Origin: Oscillospiraceae bacterium
Lineage (GTDB): Bacteria > Bacillota > Clostridia > UMGS1840 > HGM11507
DNA length: 64,000 nucleotides
Assembly (NCBI GenBank): GCA_015068525.1
Contig: SVKJ01000001.1
Coordinates: 62,001-126,000, forward strand
Reading direction: 5' to 3'
The notes under the pieces are model-generated. The model was not told the origin of the DNA. It searched no databases and saw only the letters and a list, made by a program, of their open reading frames with translations. Position 1 is the first letter of the stretch; each line of letters begins with the position of its first letter. The translations under genes and the position numbers were made by a program. Below, piece after piece: positions 19,021-26,787 of this stretch.

Positions 19021-21147
19021 ATGTTTAAAGTTTATGAAACAACATTGGCAGGGCGTCCTTTTATTGTTGAAACAGGTAAAATGGCAGGATTGTCAAACGG
19101 CTCATGTCTTGTAAGATATGGGGAAACTGCAGTTTTAGTAAATGTAACTGCATCACAAAAACCAAGAGAAGGAATTGATTTCTTCCCTCTTAACGTTGAC
19201 TTTGAAGAAAGATTATATTCAGTTGGTAAAATTCCTGGTTCTTTTATGAAAAGAGAAGGAAAACCTACTGACAAAGCAATTCTTACATCAAGACTTATTG
19301 ACAGACCGATGCGTCCACTATTTCCTAAAGACTTAAGAAACGATGTTTCCATCGTTGCAACAGTTATGAGTGTTGAACAGGATAACTCTCCTGAAATTGC
19401 CGCTATGAACGGTGCAGCACTTGCAGTTGCAATTTCGGATATTCCGTTTAACGGACCAATCGGTGCAGTTAATATGGGTATATGTGACGGGGAATTCGTA
19501 ATAAATCCAACAAGCGCACAAAGAGAAATTTCTACTCTTAATTTAACAGTTGCCGCATCAAGAGAAAAAATTGTTATGATTGAAGCAGGCGCTAAAGAAG
19601 TAAGCGAAGAAGATATGCTAAAAGCAATCGAAATCGCTCATGAAGAAATTAAGAAGATGTGCGACTTTATCGATATGATAGCAAAAGAAATCGGTAAAGA
19701 AAAGTTCTCATATGAATCAATCGATGTTAACCATGATTTATTTGATGATGTTGAGAAAAAATTTGCAGAAGATGTTAAAAAAGCACTTGTTATTATCGAA
19801 AAATCAGAAAGAGATAAAGCAATCGGCGTAATTACCGATGCAGCAGTTGAAGCATTTAAAGAAAAATACGAAGAAATCATTGAAGCTGAAATCGGCGAAG
19901 TAATGTATAAACTTCAAAAGAAAATAGTAAGAGCATGGTTAAAAGATGAAAGAAAAAGAGTTGACGGCAGAGGAATGGATGAAATAAGACCTCTGTCTGC
20001 AGAAGTTGACCTTCTTCCTCGTCCTCACGGCTCAGGTATGTTTACCCGTGGTCAGACTCAGGTTCTTTCTATAGTAACATTGGGACTTTTATCCGATATG
20101 CAGAAATTAGACGGAATTGACGAAGAAAGTTCAAAAAGATACATCCATCACTATAACTTCCCAAGTTATTCAGTAGGGGAAACAAAACCATCACGTGGTC
20201 CGGGAAGACGTGAAGTAGGTCACGGTGCTTTAGCTGAAAGAGCGTTAGAACCTGTTATTCCTTCCGAAGATGTGTTCCCATATTCTATAAGAGTTGTATC
20301 TGAAGTTTTATCTTCAAATGGTTCAACTTCTCAGGGAAGTATCTGTGGATCTACTTTAGCATTAATGGCTGCAGGTGTTCCGATTACTGCTCCTGTTGCA
20401 GGTATATCGTGCGGTCTTATTACTGATGATAACGGTTTTGCAACAATGGTAGATATTCAGGGCTTAGAAGACTTTTACGGAGATATGGACTTTAAAGTAG
20501 GTGGTACTAAAAAAGGTATTACTGCTATTCAGGTTGATATCAAAGTTGATGGTTTAACAATGGAAATAATAAAAGAAGCACTTGAAAAAACCAAGAAAGC
20601 AAGATACTACATTTTAGACGAAGTAATGTTAAAAGCAATTCCTGAAGTAAGACCTGAACTTTCAAAATATGCACCAAAAATTATGACAATGCAGATTGAT
20701 GTTGATAAAATCAGAGATGTTATCGGCTCAGGCGGTAAAGTGATTCAGAAAATTATTGCTGATACAGGTGTTAAAATTGATATTGAAGATGACGGAAGAG
20801 TATTTATCGCTGCTAATGATACCGAATCAGGAAATAAAGCAGTTAAAATAATTGAAGGCATTGTTAAAGAAATAGAAGTTGGCGAAGTTTATACAGGTAA
20901 AGTTACAAGAATTATGGATTTCGGTGCTTTTGTTGAAGTTCTTCCTAATAAAGAAGGCCTTTGTCACATTTCAAAACTTGATTTTAAACGTGTTAACAAA
21001 GTAACAGATGTTGTTAATGTAGGTGACGAAATCGTTGTTAAAGTTATTGAAATTGACAAGATGGGAAGAGTAAATCTTTCAAGAAAAGATGCTTTACCAA
21101 AACCTGAAACAAAAGAAGAAGTTAAAGAAGAAAAAACTGAAGAATAA
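19021..21147 (+). CDS. pnp: Polyribonucleotide nucleotidyltransferase (PNPase)
   Basis: Phosphorolytic 3'-5' exoribonuclease of mRNA decay. It has 708 residues: RNase PH domain 1 from the start, the alpha-helical linker, RNase PH domain 2 (from about 320, with RPHGSGMFTRGQTQ), a KH domain (VIGSGGKVIQKI, about 565), and an S1 domain (GKVTRIMDFGAFVEVLPNKE) near 625-695. The C-terminus is acidic. It follows rpsO and the leader hairpin. Confidence 0.97.
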   Translation: MFKVYETTLAGRPFIVETGKMAGLSNGSCLVRYGETAVLVNVTASQKPREGIDFFPLNVDFEERLYSVGKIPGSFMKREGKPTDKAILTSRLIDRPMRPLFPKDLRNDVSIVATVMSVEQDNSPEIAAMNGAALAVAISDIPFNGPIGAVNMGICDGEFVINPTSAQREISTLNLTVAASREKIVMIEAGAKEVSEEDMLKAIEIAHEEIKKMCDFIDMIAKEIGKEKFSYESIDVNHDLFDDVEKKFAEDVKKALVIIEKSERDKAIGVITDAAVEAFKEKYEEIIEAEIGEVMYKLQKKIVRAWLKDERKRVDGRGMDEIRPLSAEVDLLPRPHGSGMFTRGQTQVLSIVTLGLLSDMQKLDGIDEESSKRYIHHYNFPSYSVGETKPSRGPGRREVGHGALAERALEPVIPSEDVFPYSIRVVSEVLSSNGSTSQGSICGSTLALMAAGVPITAPVAGISCGLITDDNGFATMVDIQGLEDFYGDMDFKVGGTKKGITAIQVDIKVDGLTMEIIKEALEKTKKARYYILDEVMLKAIPEVRPELSKYAPKIMTMQIDVDKIRDVIGSGGKVIQKIIADTGVKIDIEDDGRVFIAANDTESGNKAVKIIEGIVKEIEVGEVYTGKVTRIMDFGAFVEVLPNKEGLCHISKLDFKRVNKVTDVVNVGDEIVVKVIEIDKMGRVNLSRKDALPKPETKEEVKEEKTEE

Positions 21148-21175
21148 TAAACAGTATTAAAAGATTTAATAGAAA

Positions 21176-21210
21176 AAATAAACCTATGATATTTTTCATA
21201 GGTTTATTTT
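21176..21210. terminator. Bidirectional terminator between pnp and proS
   Basis: A 14-bp perfect stem with T-runs on both strands lies between the convergent genes pnp and proS. The core arm is AACCTATGA paired with TCATAGGTT. Confidence 0.85.
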
Positions 21211-21233
21211 TGTGTTAAAACATATAACTTTTT

Positions 21234-22670
21234 TTAATACGCTTTTCCCCAATATACCATTGATTTGGCTTTTTTTCCGCAGCATACACAGGTATCTGCT
21301 AATTCTTCCTGGTCAAATGGCATACATCTTGCAGTGGCAGTAGTGTCTTCCTTGATTTTATTTTCACATTCTACATCTCCACACCACATTGCTTTGACAA
21401 AACCTGGTTTTTCAGAAACAACCTTCTTAAATTCGTCATAATTTAAGGCAACGCTTGTGTTTTCTTCCCTGTGTTTAAGTGCTTTTTCAAACAGAGAATT
21501 CTGAATATCATCTAAAATTTGCTGAACTTTATCTGAAAGCTCATCAAGTGAAACAAATACTTTTTCTCTTGTATCACGTCTTACTAAAACACACTGGTTG
21601 TTTTCAATATCTTTAGGGCCGATTTCAAGACGAAGAGGAACACCTTTCATTTCATATTCCGAGAATTTCCATCCGGGAGATTTATCTGATGAGTCAATCT
21701 TAACTTTGAAAGAAGATGATAACTTGTCTTTCAGTTCATTTGCCTTATCTAAAACTCCTTCTTTATGCATAGCAACAGGTACTATAACAAGTTGAGTCGG
21801 AGCAATTTTAGGAGGAAGAACCAAACCACTGTCATCCCCGTGAACCATAATGATTGCACCAATAAGTCTTGTAGTAACACCCCATGAAGTCTGAAATACA
21901 TTTTGTTTCTTATTGTCTTTATCTGTGTATTCAATACCGAATGCTTTTGCAAATCCGTCACCAAAATTGTGACTTGTTCCAGATTGAAGTGCTTTACCAT
22001 CATGCATTAAACTTTCAATAGTGTAAGTAGCAACTGCACCTGCAAATTTTTCCTTGTCAGTTTTTCTTCCTTTAACAACAGGGATAGCAAGATATTCTTC
22101 TAAGAACTTTGCATATACATTGAGCATTTTAATTGTTTCTTCCTGTGCCTCTTCCTTCGTTGCATGAGCTGTATGACCTTCCTGCCATAAAAATTCTGCA
22201 GAACGAAGAAATGGTCTTGTTGTTTTTTCCCATCTTACAACTGAGCACCATTGATTGTATAATTTTGGTAAATCTCTGTGAGATTGTATAATATTTTTAT
22301 AATGTTCGCAAAAAAGTGTTTCGGAAGTAGGTCTTACACATAATCTTTCCTGTAACTTTTCAGTTCCACCATGTGTAACCCATGCAACTTCGGGAGCAAA
22401 TCCTTCAACATGGTCTTTTTCCTTTTGAAGTAAACTTTCAGGAATAAACATCGGCATATAAATATTTTCATGCCCTGTATCTTTAAACATTGAGTCTAAA
22501 ACACTTTTTATATTTTCCCAAATGGCATAAGCGTATGGTCTTATAACACAACAACCTTTAACTGATGTATATTCAATAAGATCCGCTTTTTTTACAATAT
22601 CTGTATACCATTTTGCAAAATCAACATCCATAGATGTTATTTCTTCAACAAATTTTTTATCATTAGCCAT
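21234..22670 (-). CDS. proS: Prolyl-tRNA synthetase, short archaeal/eukaryote-type
   Basis: Charges tRNA-Pro. At 478 residues it lacks the large editing insertion of the common bacterial enzyme and matches the type 3 form found in some clostridia. Class II motifs are visible: MPMFIPESLLQKEKDHVEGF, the RPTSETLF block, and VVRWEKTTRPFLRSAEFLWQ (motif 2 region). The C-terminal zinc-like domain has CGDVECE and CVCCGKKA. No T-box leader is seen in the short upstream region. Confidence 0.94.
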   Translation of the reverse strand: MANDKKFVEEITSMDVDFAKWYTDIVKKADLIEYTSVKGCCVIRPYAYAIWENIKSVLDSMFKDTGHENIYMPMFIPESLLQKEKDHVEGFAPEVAWVTHGGTEKLQERLCVRPTSETLFCEHYKNIIQSHRDLPKLYNQWCSVVRWEKTTRPFLRSAEFLWQEGHTAHATKEEAQEETIKMLNVYAKFLEEYLAIPVVKGRKTDKEKFAGAVATYTIESLMHDGKALQSGTSHNFGDGFAKAFGIEYTDKDNKKQNVFQTSWGVTTRLIGAIIMVHGDDSGLVLPPKIAPTQLVIVPVAMHKEGVLDKANELKDKLSSSFKVKIDSSDKSPGWKFSEYEMKGVPLRLEIGPKDIENNQCVLVRRDTREKVFVSLDELSDKVQQILDDIQNSLFEKALKHREENTSVALNYDEFKKVVSEKPGFVKAMWCGDVECENKIKEDTTATARCMPFDQEELADTCVCCGKKAKSMVYWGKAY

Positions 22671-22733
22671 AATATAACCACCTTTACCTATCTATTTTAA
22701 TTGAAAATCATATCAATGTCAATAGATTTAGAG

Positions 22734-22976
22734 TTATTTGTACTTTTTTCTGGTAGCCTCGCCGCCTCTTAAATGCCTTTCTGCTTTATTTAAATCAAGA
22801 ACATCTCGTGCAGACAGGTATAACTGCCTGTTTATTTTTTTTAGACGCTCTGTCAAATCTTTGTGAACCGTGCTTTTACTTATATTAAAAACCTTTGCAG
22901 CATTTCGTACTGTCTGTTTATTATCTACTATGTATTTTGCAATATTAAGAGCGCGTTCTTCAATATTACCTTTCAC
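22734..22976 (-). CDS. spoIIID: Sporulation transcription factor SpoIIID
   Basis: Mother-cell DNA-binding regulator that switches genes during the sigma-E to sigma-K phase. It has 80 residues from the GTG at 22976, chosen because GGAGGG lies just upstream; an in-frame TTG at 22991 would overlap that site. The helix-turn-helix RNAAKVFNISKSTVHKDL and the diagnostic HLRGGEATRKKYK near the C-terminus match the family closely. It marks the organism as a spore former. Confidence 0.95.
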   Translation of the reverse strand: MKGNIEERALNIAKYIVDNKQTVRNAAKVFNISKSTVHKDLTERLKKINRQLYLSARDVLDLNKAERHLRGGEATRKKYK

Positions 22977-23050
22977 TAAAAATCCCTCCAAAATAGATCT
23001 CTATAAATTATATGAGTGCTTATTTTAAGATATGATGTTAAAATAAAAAC

Positions 23051-23079
23051 TTGACAAAATAAATAAAATATAGTATATT
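23051..23079 (+). promoter_or_regulatory. Promoter of the T-box transcript
   Basis: TTGACA at 23051-23056 and TATATT at 23074-23079 are separated by 17 bases, just upstream of the T-box leader. Confidence 0.75.
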
Positions 23080-23087
23080 AATATAAA

Positions 23088-23352
23088 GGCGTTGACGAAG
23101 AGGGCTTAAAAATAGAGTTTTAAAGAGAAATGACGGTTGGTGCAAGTCATAAATGAGTTTTTAAGTTTGTAGCTTCTGAGCCGAAAGGAAGAAAGTATTA
23201 TTACAAGTAGAACCTTTCCGTTATTGCTGCGTGAATGCATAAAGGTTGATTGACCTTAAGAGGCGGTTTTTAAATCGCAATTTGAGTGGTACCGCGGGTA
23301 ATTTATTTACTCGTCTCAAAGTTTCAAATTTACTTTGAGGCGGGTTTTTTTA
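23088..23352 (+). ncRNA. T-box riboswitch leader, probable specifier GUA (Val)
   Basis: The T-box signature TGGTACCGCGG lies at 23287-23297, followed by a terminator hairpin at 23312-23343 with a T7 tail. Stem I can be drawn: GAAG pairs with CTTC at the base, and CTTAAAAAT pairs with GTTTTTAAG above, leaving UUUGUAG as the 3' side of the specifier loop. By position relative to the basal stem of the B. subtilis glyQS leader, the triplet would be GUA (valine). The UGGU bulge implies a tRNA with A73, which fits Val, Phe, Leu or Ile but not Cys. The leader call is firm; the specifier is tentative. Confidence 0.93.
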
Positions 23353-23379
23353 TGCCTCACATAAAAGGAGAAATTTTCT

Positions 23380-25671
23380 ATGCAGGATATTAAAATCAAC
23401 GAGAAAATTAAAGAGATGGCTCAAAGAATAAAAGAGCTTCGTGAAATTGAAAATTATACACCGTCCTATATGGCTGAGAAAACAGGCGTTACGGTTGACG
23501 AATATTTAAAATGTGAAAACGGAGAGGCAGATCTTAACTTTGCTTTTATTTACCGTTGTGCATCTGTTTTTGGCGTAAACGTTACCGATATTATTGAAGG
23601 TATAAGTCCTAATCTTAAATCTTATACTGTAACACGTTCAGGAATGGGGCAACAAATTGCAAAAGCGCATGGTATGGTTTACCATAACCTTGCTTATGCA
23701 TTCAAAAACAGAATTGCCGAGCCTTTATTTGTTGTAAGTAAATTTGACGAACAGGCACAAAATAAAGATATTGAACTTACAACACATACAGGTCAGGAAT
23801 GTGATATAGTAATTGAAGGTCACCTCATGGTTCAGGTTGGGGAACATAAAGAAGTTCTTGGCCCTGGTGACAGTATTTATTATAACAGTGATACGCCACA
23901 CGGTATGATTGCAGTTAACGGAAAAGACTGTACTTTTTATGCGATAGTATTAAAAGGTGATGGCAGTATAGCAGAAGATGCAAATTCTGAGGAGGTAACA
24001 CCTGAACAAATTATAGGAACTGTTCACAGGGATACTAAAGACAGAGTATATCATAAATACATAGATATAGTTGAGGACGAGCAGGGAACTCCTACCTCAA
24101 TTACCTTTAAGAACGAAGATAAGTTTAACTTTGCTTTTGACCTTGTTGACGAACTCTCAAGGCGTGAGCCTGATAAACTTGCAATGTTGCATATTAGTAA
24201 AGATAAAACTGAAAGACGATTTACTTTTACAGATATGAGAAAACTTTCAAATCAATGTGCAAATTATTTTGCATCCCTTGGAATTAAAAAGGGAGACAGG
24301 GTAATGCTCATATTAAAGCGTCATTATCAGTTCTGGATTGCAATGCTTGGCCTTAATAAACTTGGTGCGATTGCAATTCCTGCAGTTGACCAACTGCACG
24401 AGCATGATTTAACTTATCGTTTTGATTCAGCAGGAGTATCTTCAATTGTTTGTACTCACGATGGCGAAATTTCAGACCATGTTGATTTAGCTATAGAAAA
24501 ATGCCCACAGGTAATAAATAAAATTATGGTTGGAGGAACTAAAGAGGGCTGGAGAAACTTTGATGAAGAGTTTAAGAGATTCAGCACTCACTTTGACCGT
24601 AACGAAGACTCTCCATGTGGTAATGATACAATGCTTATGTACTTCACATCAGGCACATCAGGATATCCAAAAATCGCAACCCATAATTATAAATATCCTC
24701 TTGGCCATTTCCATACTGCAAAGTACTGGCATAATGTTGATCCTGACGGACTTCATTTTACAATATCCGATACAGGATGGGCAAAGGCTATGTGGGGTAA
24801 ACTATATGGTCAGTGGCTATGCGAAGCGGCAACTTTTGTATATGATTTTGACAGATTCGATGCAGCAGAAATTCTTCCAATGTTTGCAAAATATCAGATA
24901 ACAACATTCTGCGCACCGCCTACAATGCTTAGAATGATGATTAAGCAGGATATATCCAAATATGATTTTTCATCAGTTAAGCATATGACAACTGCAGGGG
25001 AAGCGCTTAACCCTGAAGTTTACCGTCAATTTAAAAAGGCTACAGGACTTCGAATAAAAGAAGGTTTCGGTCAGACTGAAAGTACAATGATTATCGGTAA
25101 TCTTGTAGGCAAACCTCATAAAATCGGTGCGATGGGTAAACCTGCACCTATATATAAGGTAGAACTTCACGATGCAGACGGCAATGAGGTAGCAACAAGT
25201 GAATCAGGAGAAATCGTAATTAATGTTAAAGACGGTGCTCCTTGCGGTTTATTCACAGGCTACTATGGTGACGAAGAAAAAACCAAAGAAGTATGGCATG
25301 ACGGATATTATCATACAGGAGATGTCGCATGGCGCGATGAAGACGGATACTACTGGTATGTGGGCAGAGTGGATGATGTTATTAAATCTTCAGGATATCG
25401 TATAGGTCCATTTGAAATTGAAAGTGTTATTATGGAACTTCCTTATGTTTTAGAATGTGGTGTTTCTGCTGTTCCTGATGAAATAAGAGGGCAGATTGTA
25501 AAAGCAAGTATCGTGCTTGTTAACGGAACAACACCGTCAGAAGAACTTAAAAAGGAAATCCAGACCTACGTTAAAGAAAAAACTGCTCCTTATAAATATC
25601 CGAGAATTGTTGAATTTAAAGACAGTCTGCCAAAAACGGTAAGCGGAAAAATTCAAAGAAATAAATTATAA
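23380..25671 (+). CDS. XRE-cupin-AMP-binding acyl-CoA synthetase fusion
   Basis: A 763-residue protein with three parts. Residues about 10-75 form an XRE-type helix-turn-helix. About 135-195 form a cupin barrel with GQECDIVIEG and PGDSIYYNSDTPHG. About 250-763 form an adenylate-forming acyl-CoA synthetase with the P-loop YFTSGTSGYPK (about 421-431), EGFGQTE, the YHTGDVAW hinge region and the C-terminal catalytic Lys in SGKIQR. The synthetase most resembles short/medium-chain acyl-CoA (ACSM-like) ligases. It sits behind a T-box, so its expression should follow the charging of one tRNA. Activation of a branched or aromatic acid used to make that amino acid is an inference. Confidence 0.9.
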   Translation: MQDIKINEKIKEMAQRIKELREIENYTPSYMAEKTGVTVDEYLKCENGEADLNFAFIYRCASVFGVNVTDIIEGISPNLKSYTVTRSGMGQQIAKAHGMVYHNLAYAFKNRIAEPLFVVSKFDEQAQNKDIELTTHTGQECDIVIEGHLMVQVGEHKEVLGPGDSIYYNSDTPHGMIAVNGKDCTFYAIVLKGDGSIAEDANSEEVTPEQIIGTVHRDTKDRVYHKYIDIVEDEQGTPTSITFKNEDKFNFAFDLVDELSRREPDKLAMLHISKDKTERRFTFTDMRKLSNQCANYFASLGIKKGDRVMLILKRHYQFWIAMLGLNKLGAIAIPAVDQLHEHDLTYRFDSAGVSSIVCTHDGEISDHVDLAIEKCPQVINKIMVGGTKEGWRNFDEEFKRFSTHFDRNEDSPCGNDTMLMYFTSGTSGYPKIATHNYKYPLGHFHTAKYWHNVDPDGLHFTISDTGWAKAMWGKLYGQWLCEAATFVYDFDRFDAAEILPMFAKYQITTFCAPPTMLRMMIKQDISKYDFSSVKHMTTAGEALNPEVYRQFKKATGLRIKEGFGQTESTMIIGNLVGKPHKIGAMGKPAPIYKVELHDADGNEVATSESGEIVINVKDGAPCGLFTGYYGDEEKTKEVWHDGYYHTGDVAWRDEDGYYWYVGRVDDVIKSSGYRIGPFEIESVIMELPYVLECGVSAVPDEIRGQIVKASIVLVNGTTPSEELKKEIQTYVKEKTAPYKYPRIVEFKDSLPKTVSGKIQRNKL

Positions 25672-25691
25672 GTAGTTTAATAAATGAAAAG

Positions 25692-25726
25692 GAGGGTGTT
25701 TAAAAACTAAATTTTTAAACACCCTC
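25692..25726 (+). terminator. Terminator-like hairpin after the acyl-CoA synthetase gene
   Basis: A 15-bp perfect stem, with GAGGGTGTTTAAAAA as the left arm, lies about 20 bases after the stop codon. The T-tract after it is weak (TATTTTGG). Confidence 0.7.
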
Positions 25727-25758
25727 TATTTTGGGGATAGGAAAAAAGCTTCAGAATG

Positions 25759-25832
25759 AACGAATTTAGCCAAAATCCTTCATTTTGGGTCACCCGAAGG
25801 CGTACTAAGTATGTCGAGCGGCTAAATTCGTT
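25759..25832. repeat. Palindromic intergenic element
   Basis: AACGAATTTAGCC at 25759-25771 is the exact inverse of GGCTAAATTCGTT at 25820-25832. Inside is a second small hairpin, CCAAAAT paired with ATTTTGG. It lies in the 357-base gap between the acyl-CoA synthetase gene and nrdG, which has no gene. No transposase or TA-flanked MITE ends are evident. A family of intergenic palindromes is likely but only one copy is seen here. Confidence 0.6.
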
Positions 25833-25924
25833 TATAGCAAAAAGTATAAATTCCAAAGATTTTTTAAAAAATCTTTACCTTGTTACAAAATAATATTTTA
25901 TGTTATTTACAATGTGTTGTTTTT

Positions 25925-25984
25925 ATCGGAACGACACATAGGCCGCTTGCTACTTTTTGCGGTCTGGAGTTTTTTAACATCCCC
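25925..25984 (+). repeat. Dispersed intergenic repeat, copy 1
   Basis: About 60 bases match a second copy at 38827-38887. The shared blocks are GAACGACACATAGG and GTCTGGAGTTTTTTAA, with a variable middle. Both copies are on the plus strand between a terminator region and the next gene. It could be a small RNA, a terminator-like element or a repeat of unknown function. Confidence 0.6.
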
Positions 25985-26028
25985 TTTTTTATTGTATAAT
26001 GAATTCATCATTGTATGGAGGTAATTTT

Positions 26029-26703
26029 ATGGAATTTGGCGGTTTTCAAAAATTAACAGTGCTTGACTTTCCCGGTCAGGTTGCCTGTATTGTATTTACA
26101 AAAGGCTGTAATTTCCGATGTCCGTTTTGTCACAATTCACTTTTAGTAGAGGGAAAATGTGAAACATATAAAGAAGAGGAAATTCTTTCATTTTTAGAAA
26201 AAAGAAAGAATGTACTTGATGGTATAGTGATATCAGGCGGAGAACCTTTAATGCACGATATAGAAGAATTTCTTGTTAAAGTAAAAAAATTGGGATATAA
26301 AATTAAAATTGATACTAACGGAAGTTATCCTGATAAACTTATAGGTTTGGTTGGAAAAGGGCTTGTTGACTATGTTGCAATGGATATAAAAAATGTGCCT
26401 GAAAAATACTTTGAAACTGCAGGTGTCAATTTTTATTATAACTTAATTGAGAAAAGTATTGATTTTTTACTGTCAGATAAAGTAGATTATGAATTTAGAA
26501 CGACTGTTACAAAAGAATTCCATACACCCATAGATTTAGAGAAAATTTCTATGAGAATTTCTGGTGCAAAAAGATATTTTATTCAGAATTTTGTCGATTC
26601 AGGAAACGTATTTTCAAATAATTTAACACCTGTAAGCGAAGATGAATTAGAACAAATGGCTCAACGAGCGCAAAAATTTGTTCCCACAGTAAAAATACGA
26701 TAA
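26029..26703 (+). CDS. nrdG: Anaerobic ribonucleotide reductase activating protein
   Basis: Radical SAM enzyme that generates the glycyl radical on NrdD. It has 224 residues from ATG 26029, chosen for the GGAGG site upstream over the ATG at 25999. The 4Fe-4S cluster cysteines are C27, C31 and C34 in CNFRCPFC. The SAM-binding GGE motif is in ISGGEPLMHD, and KIDTNGSYP follows. It is transcribed just ahead of nrdD, which has its own promoter. Confidence 0.9.
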   Translation: MEFGGFQKLTVLDFPGQVACIVFTKGCNFRCPFCHNSLLVEGKCETYKEEEILSFLEKRKNVLDGIVISGGEPLMHDIEEFLVKVKKLGYKIKIDTNGSYPDKLIGLVGKGLVDYVAMDIKNVPEKYFETAGVNFYYNLIEKSIDFLLSDKVDYEFRTTVTKEFHTPIDLEKISMRISGAKRYFIQNFVDSGNVFSNNLTPVSEDELEQMAQRAQKFVPTVKIR

Positions 26704-26707
26704 AAAA

Positions 26708-26753
26708 ATAATATATATAGTGTTTTTGCTATTGACAACACAATATATATGTG
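26708..26753 (+). promoter_or_regulatory. Two NrdR boxes upstream of nrdD
   Basis: ACACAATATATATGTG at 26738-26753 fits the NrdR box consensus. A second, weaker box, ATAATATATATAGTGT, lies at 26708-26723. Their centres are 30 bases apart, about three helical turns, as expected for NrdR pairs. The downstream box sits between the -35 and -10 elements of the nrdD promoter, so NrdR would repress when dATP is high. Confidence 0.8.
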
Positions 26754-26760
26754 GTAGAAT
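26732..26760 (+). promoter_or_regulatory. nrdD promoter
   Basis: TTGACA at 26732-26737 and TAGAAT at 26755-26760 have a 17-base spacer, which contains most of the downstream NrdR box. Confidence 0.8.
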
Positions 26761-26787
26761 GAATTCAGTTCGATTAGGAGGGGTATT

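Noticed and set aside
22671..22733. Possible T-box upstream of proS
   Set aside because: The gap between proS and spoIIID is only about 60 bases and has no T-box motif or terminator.
24530..24901. Alternative-frame open reading frame inside the acyl-CoA synthetase gene
   Set aside because: It is a shadow frame within a well-supported coding sequence.
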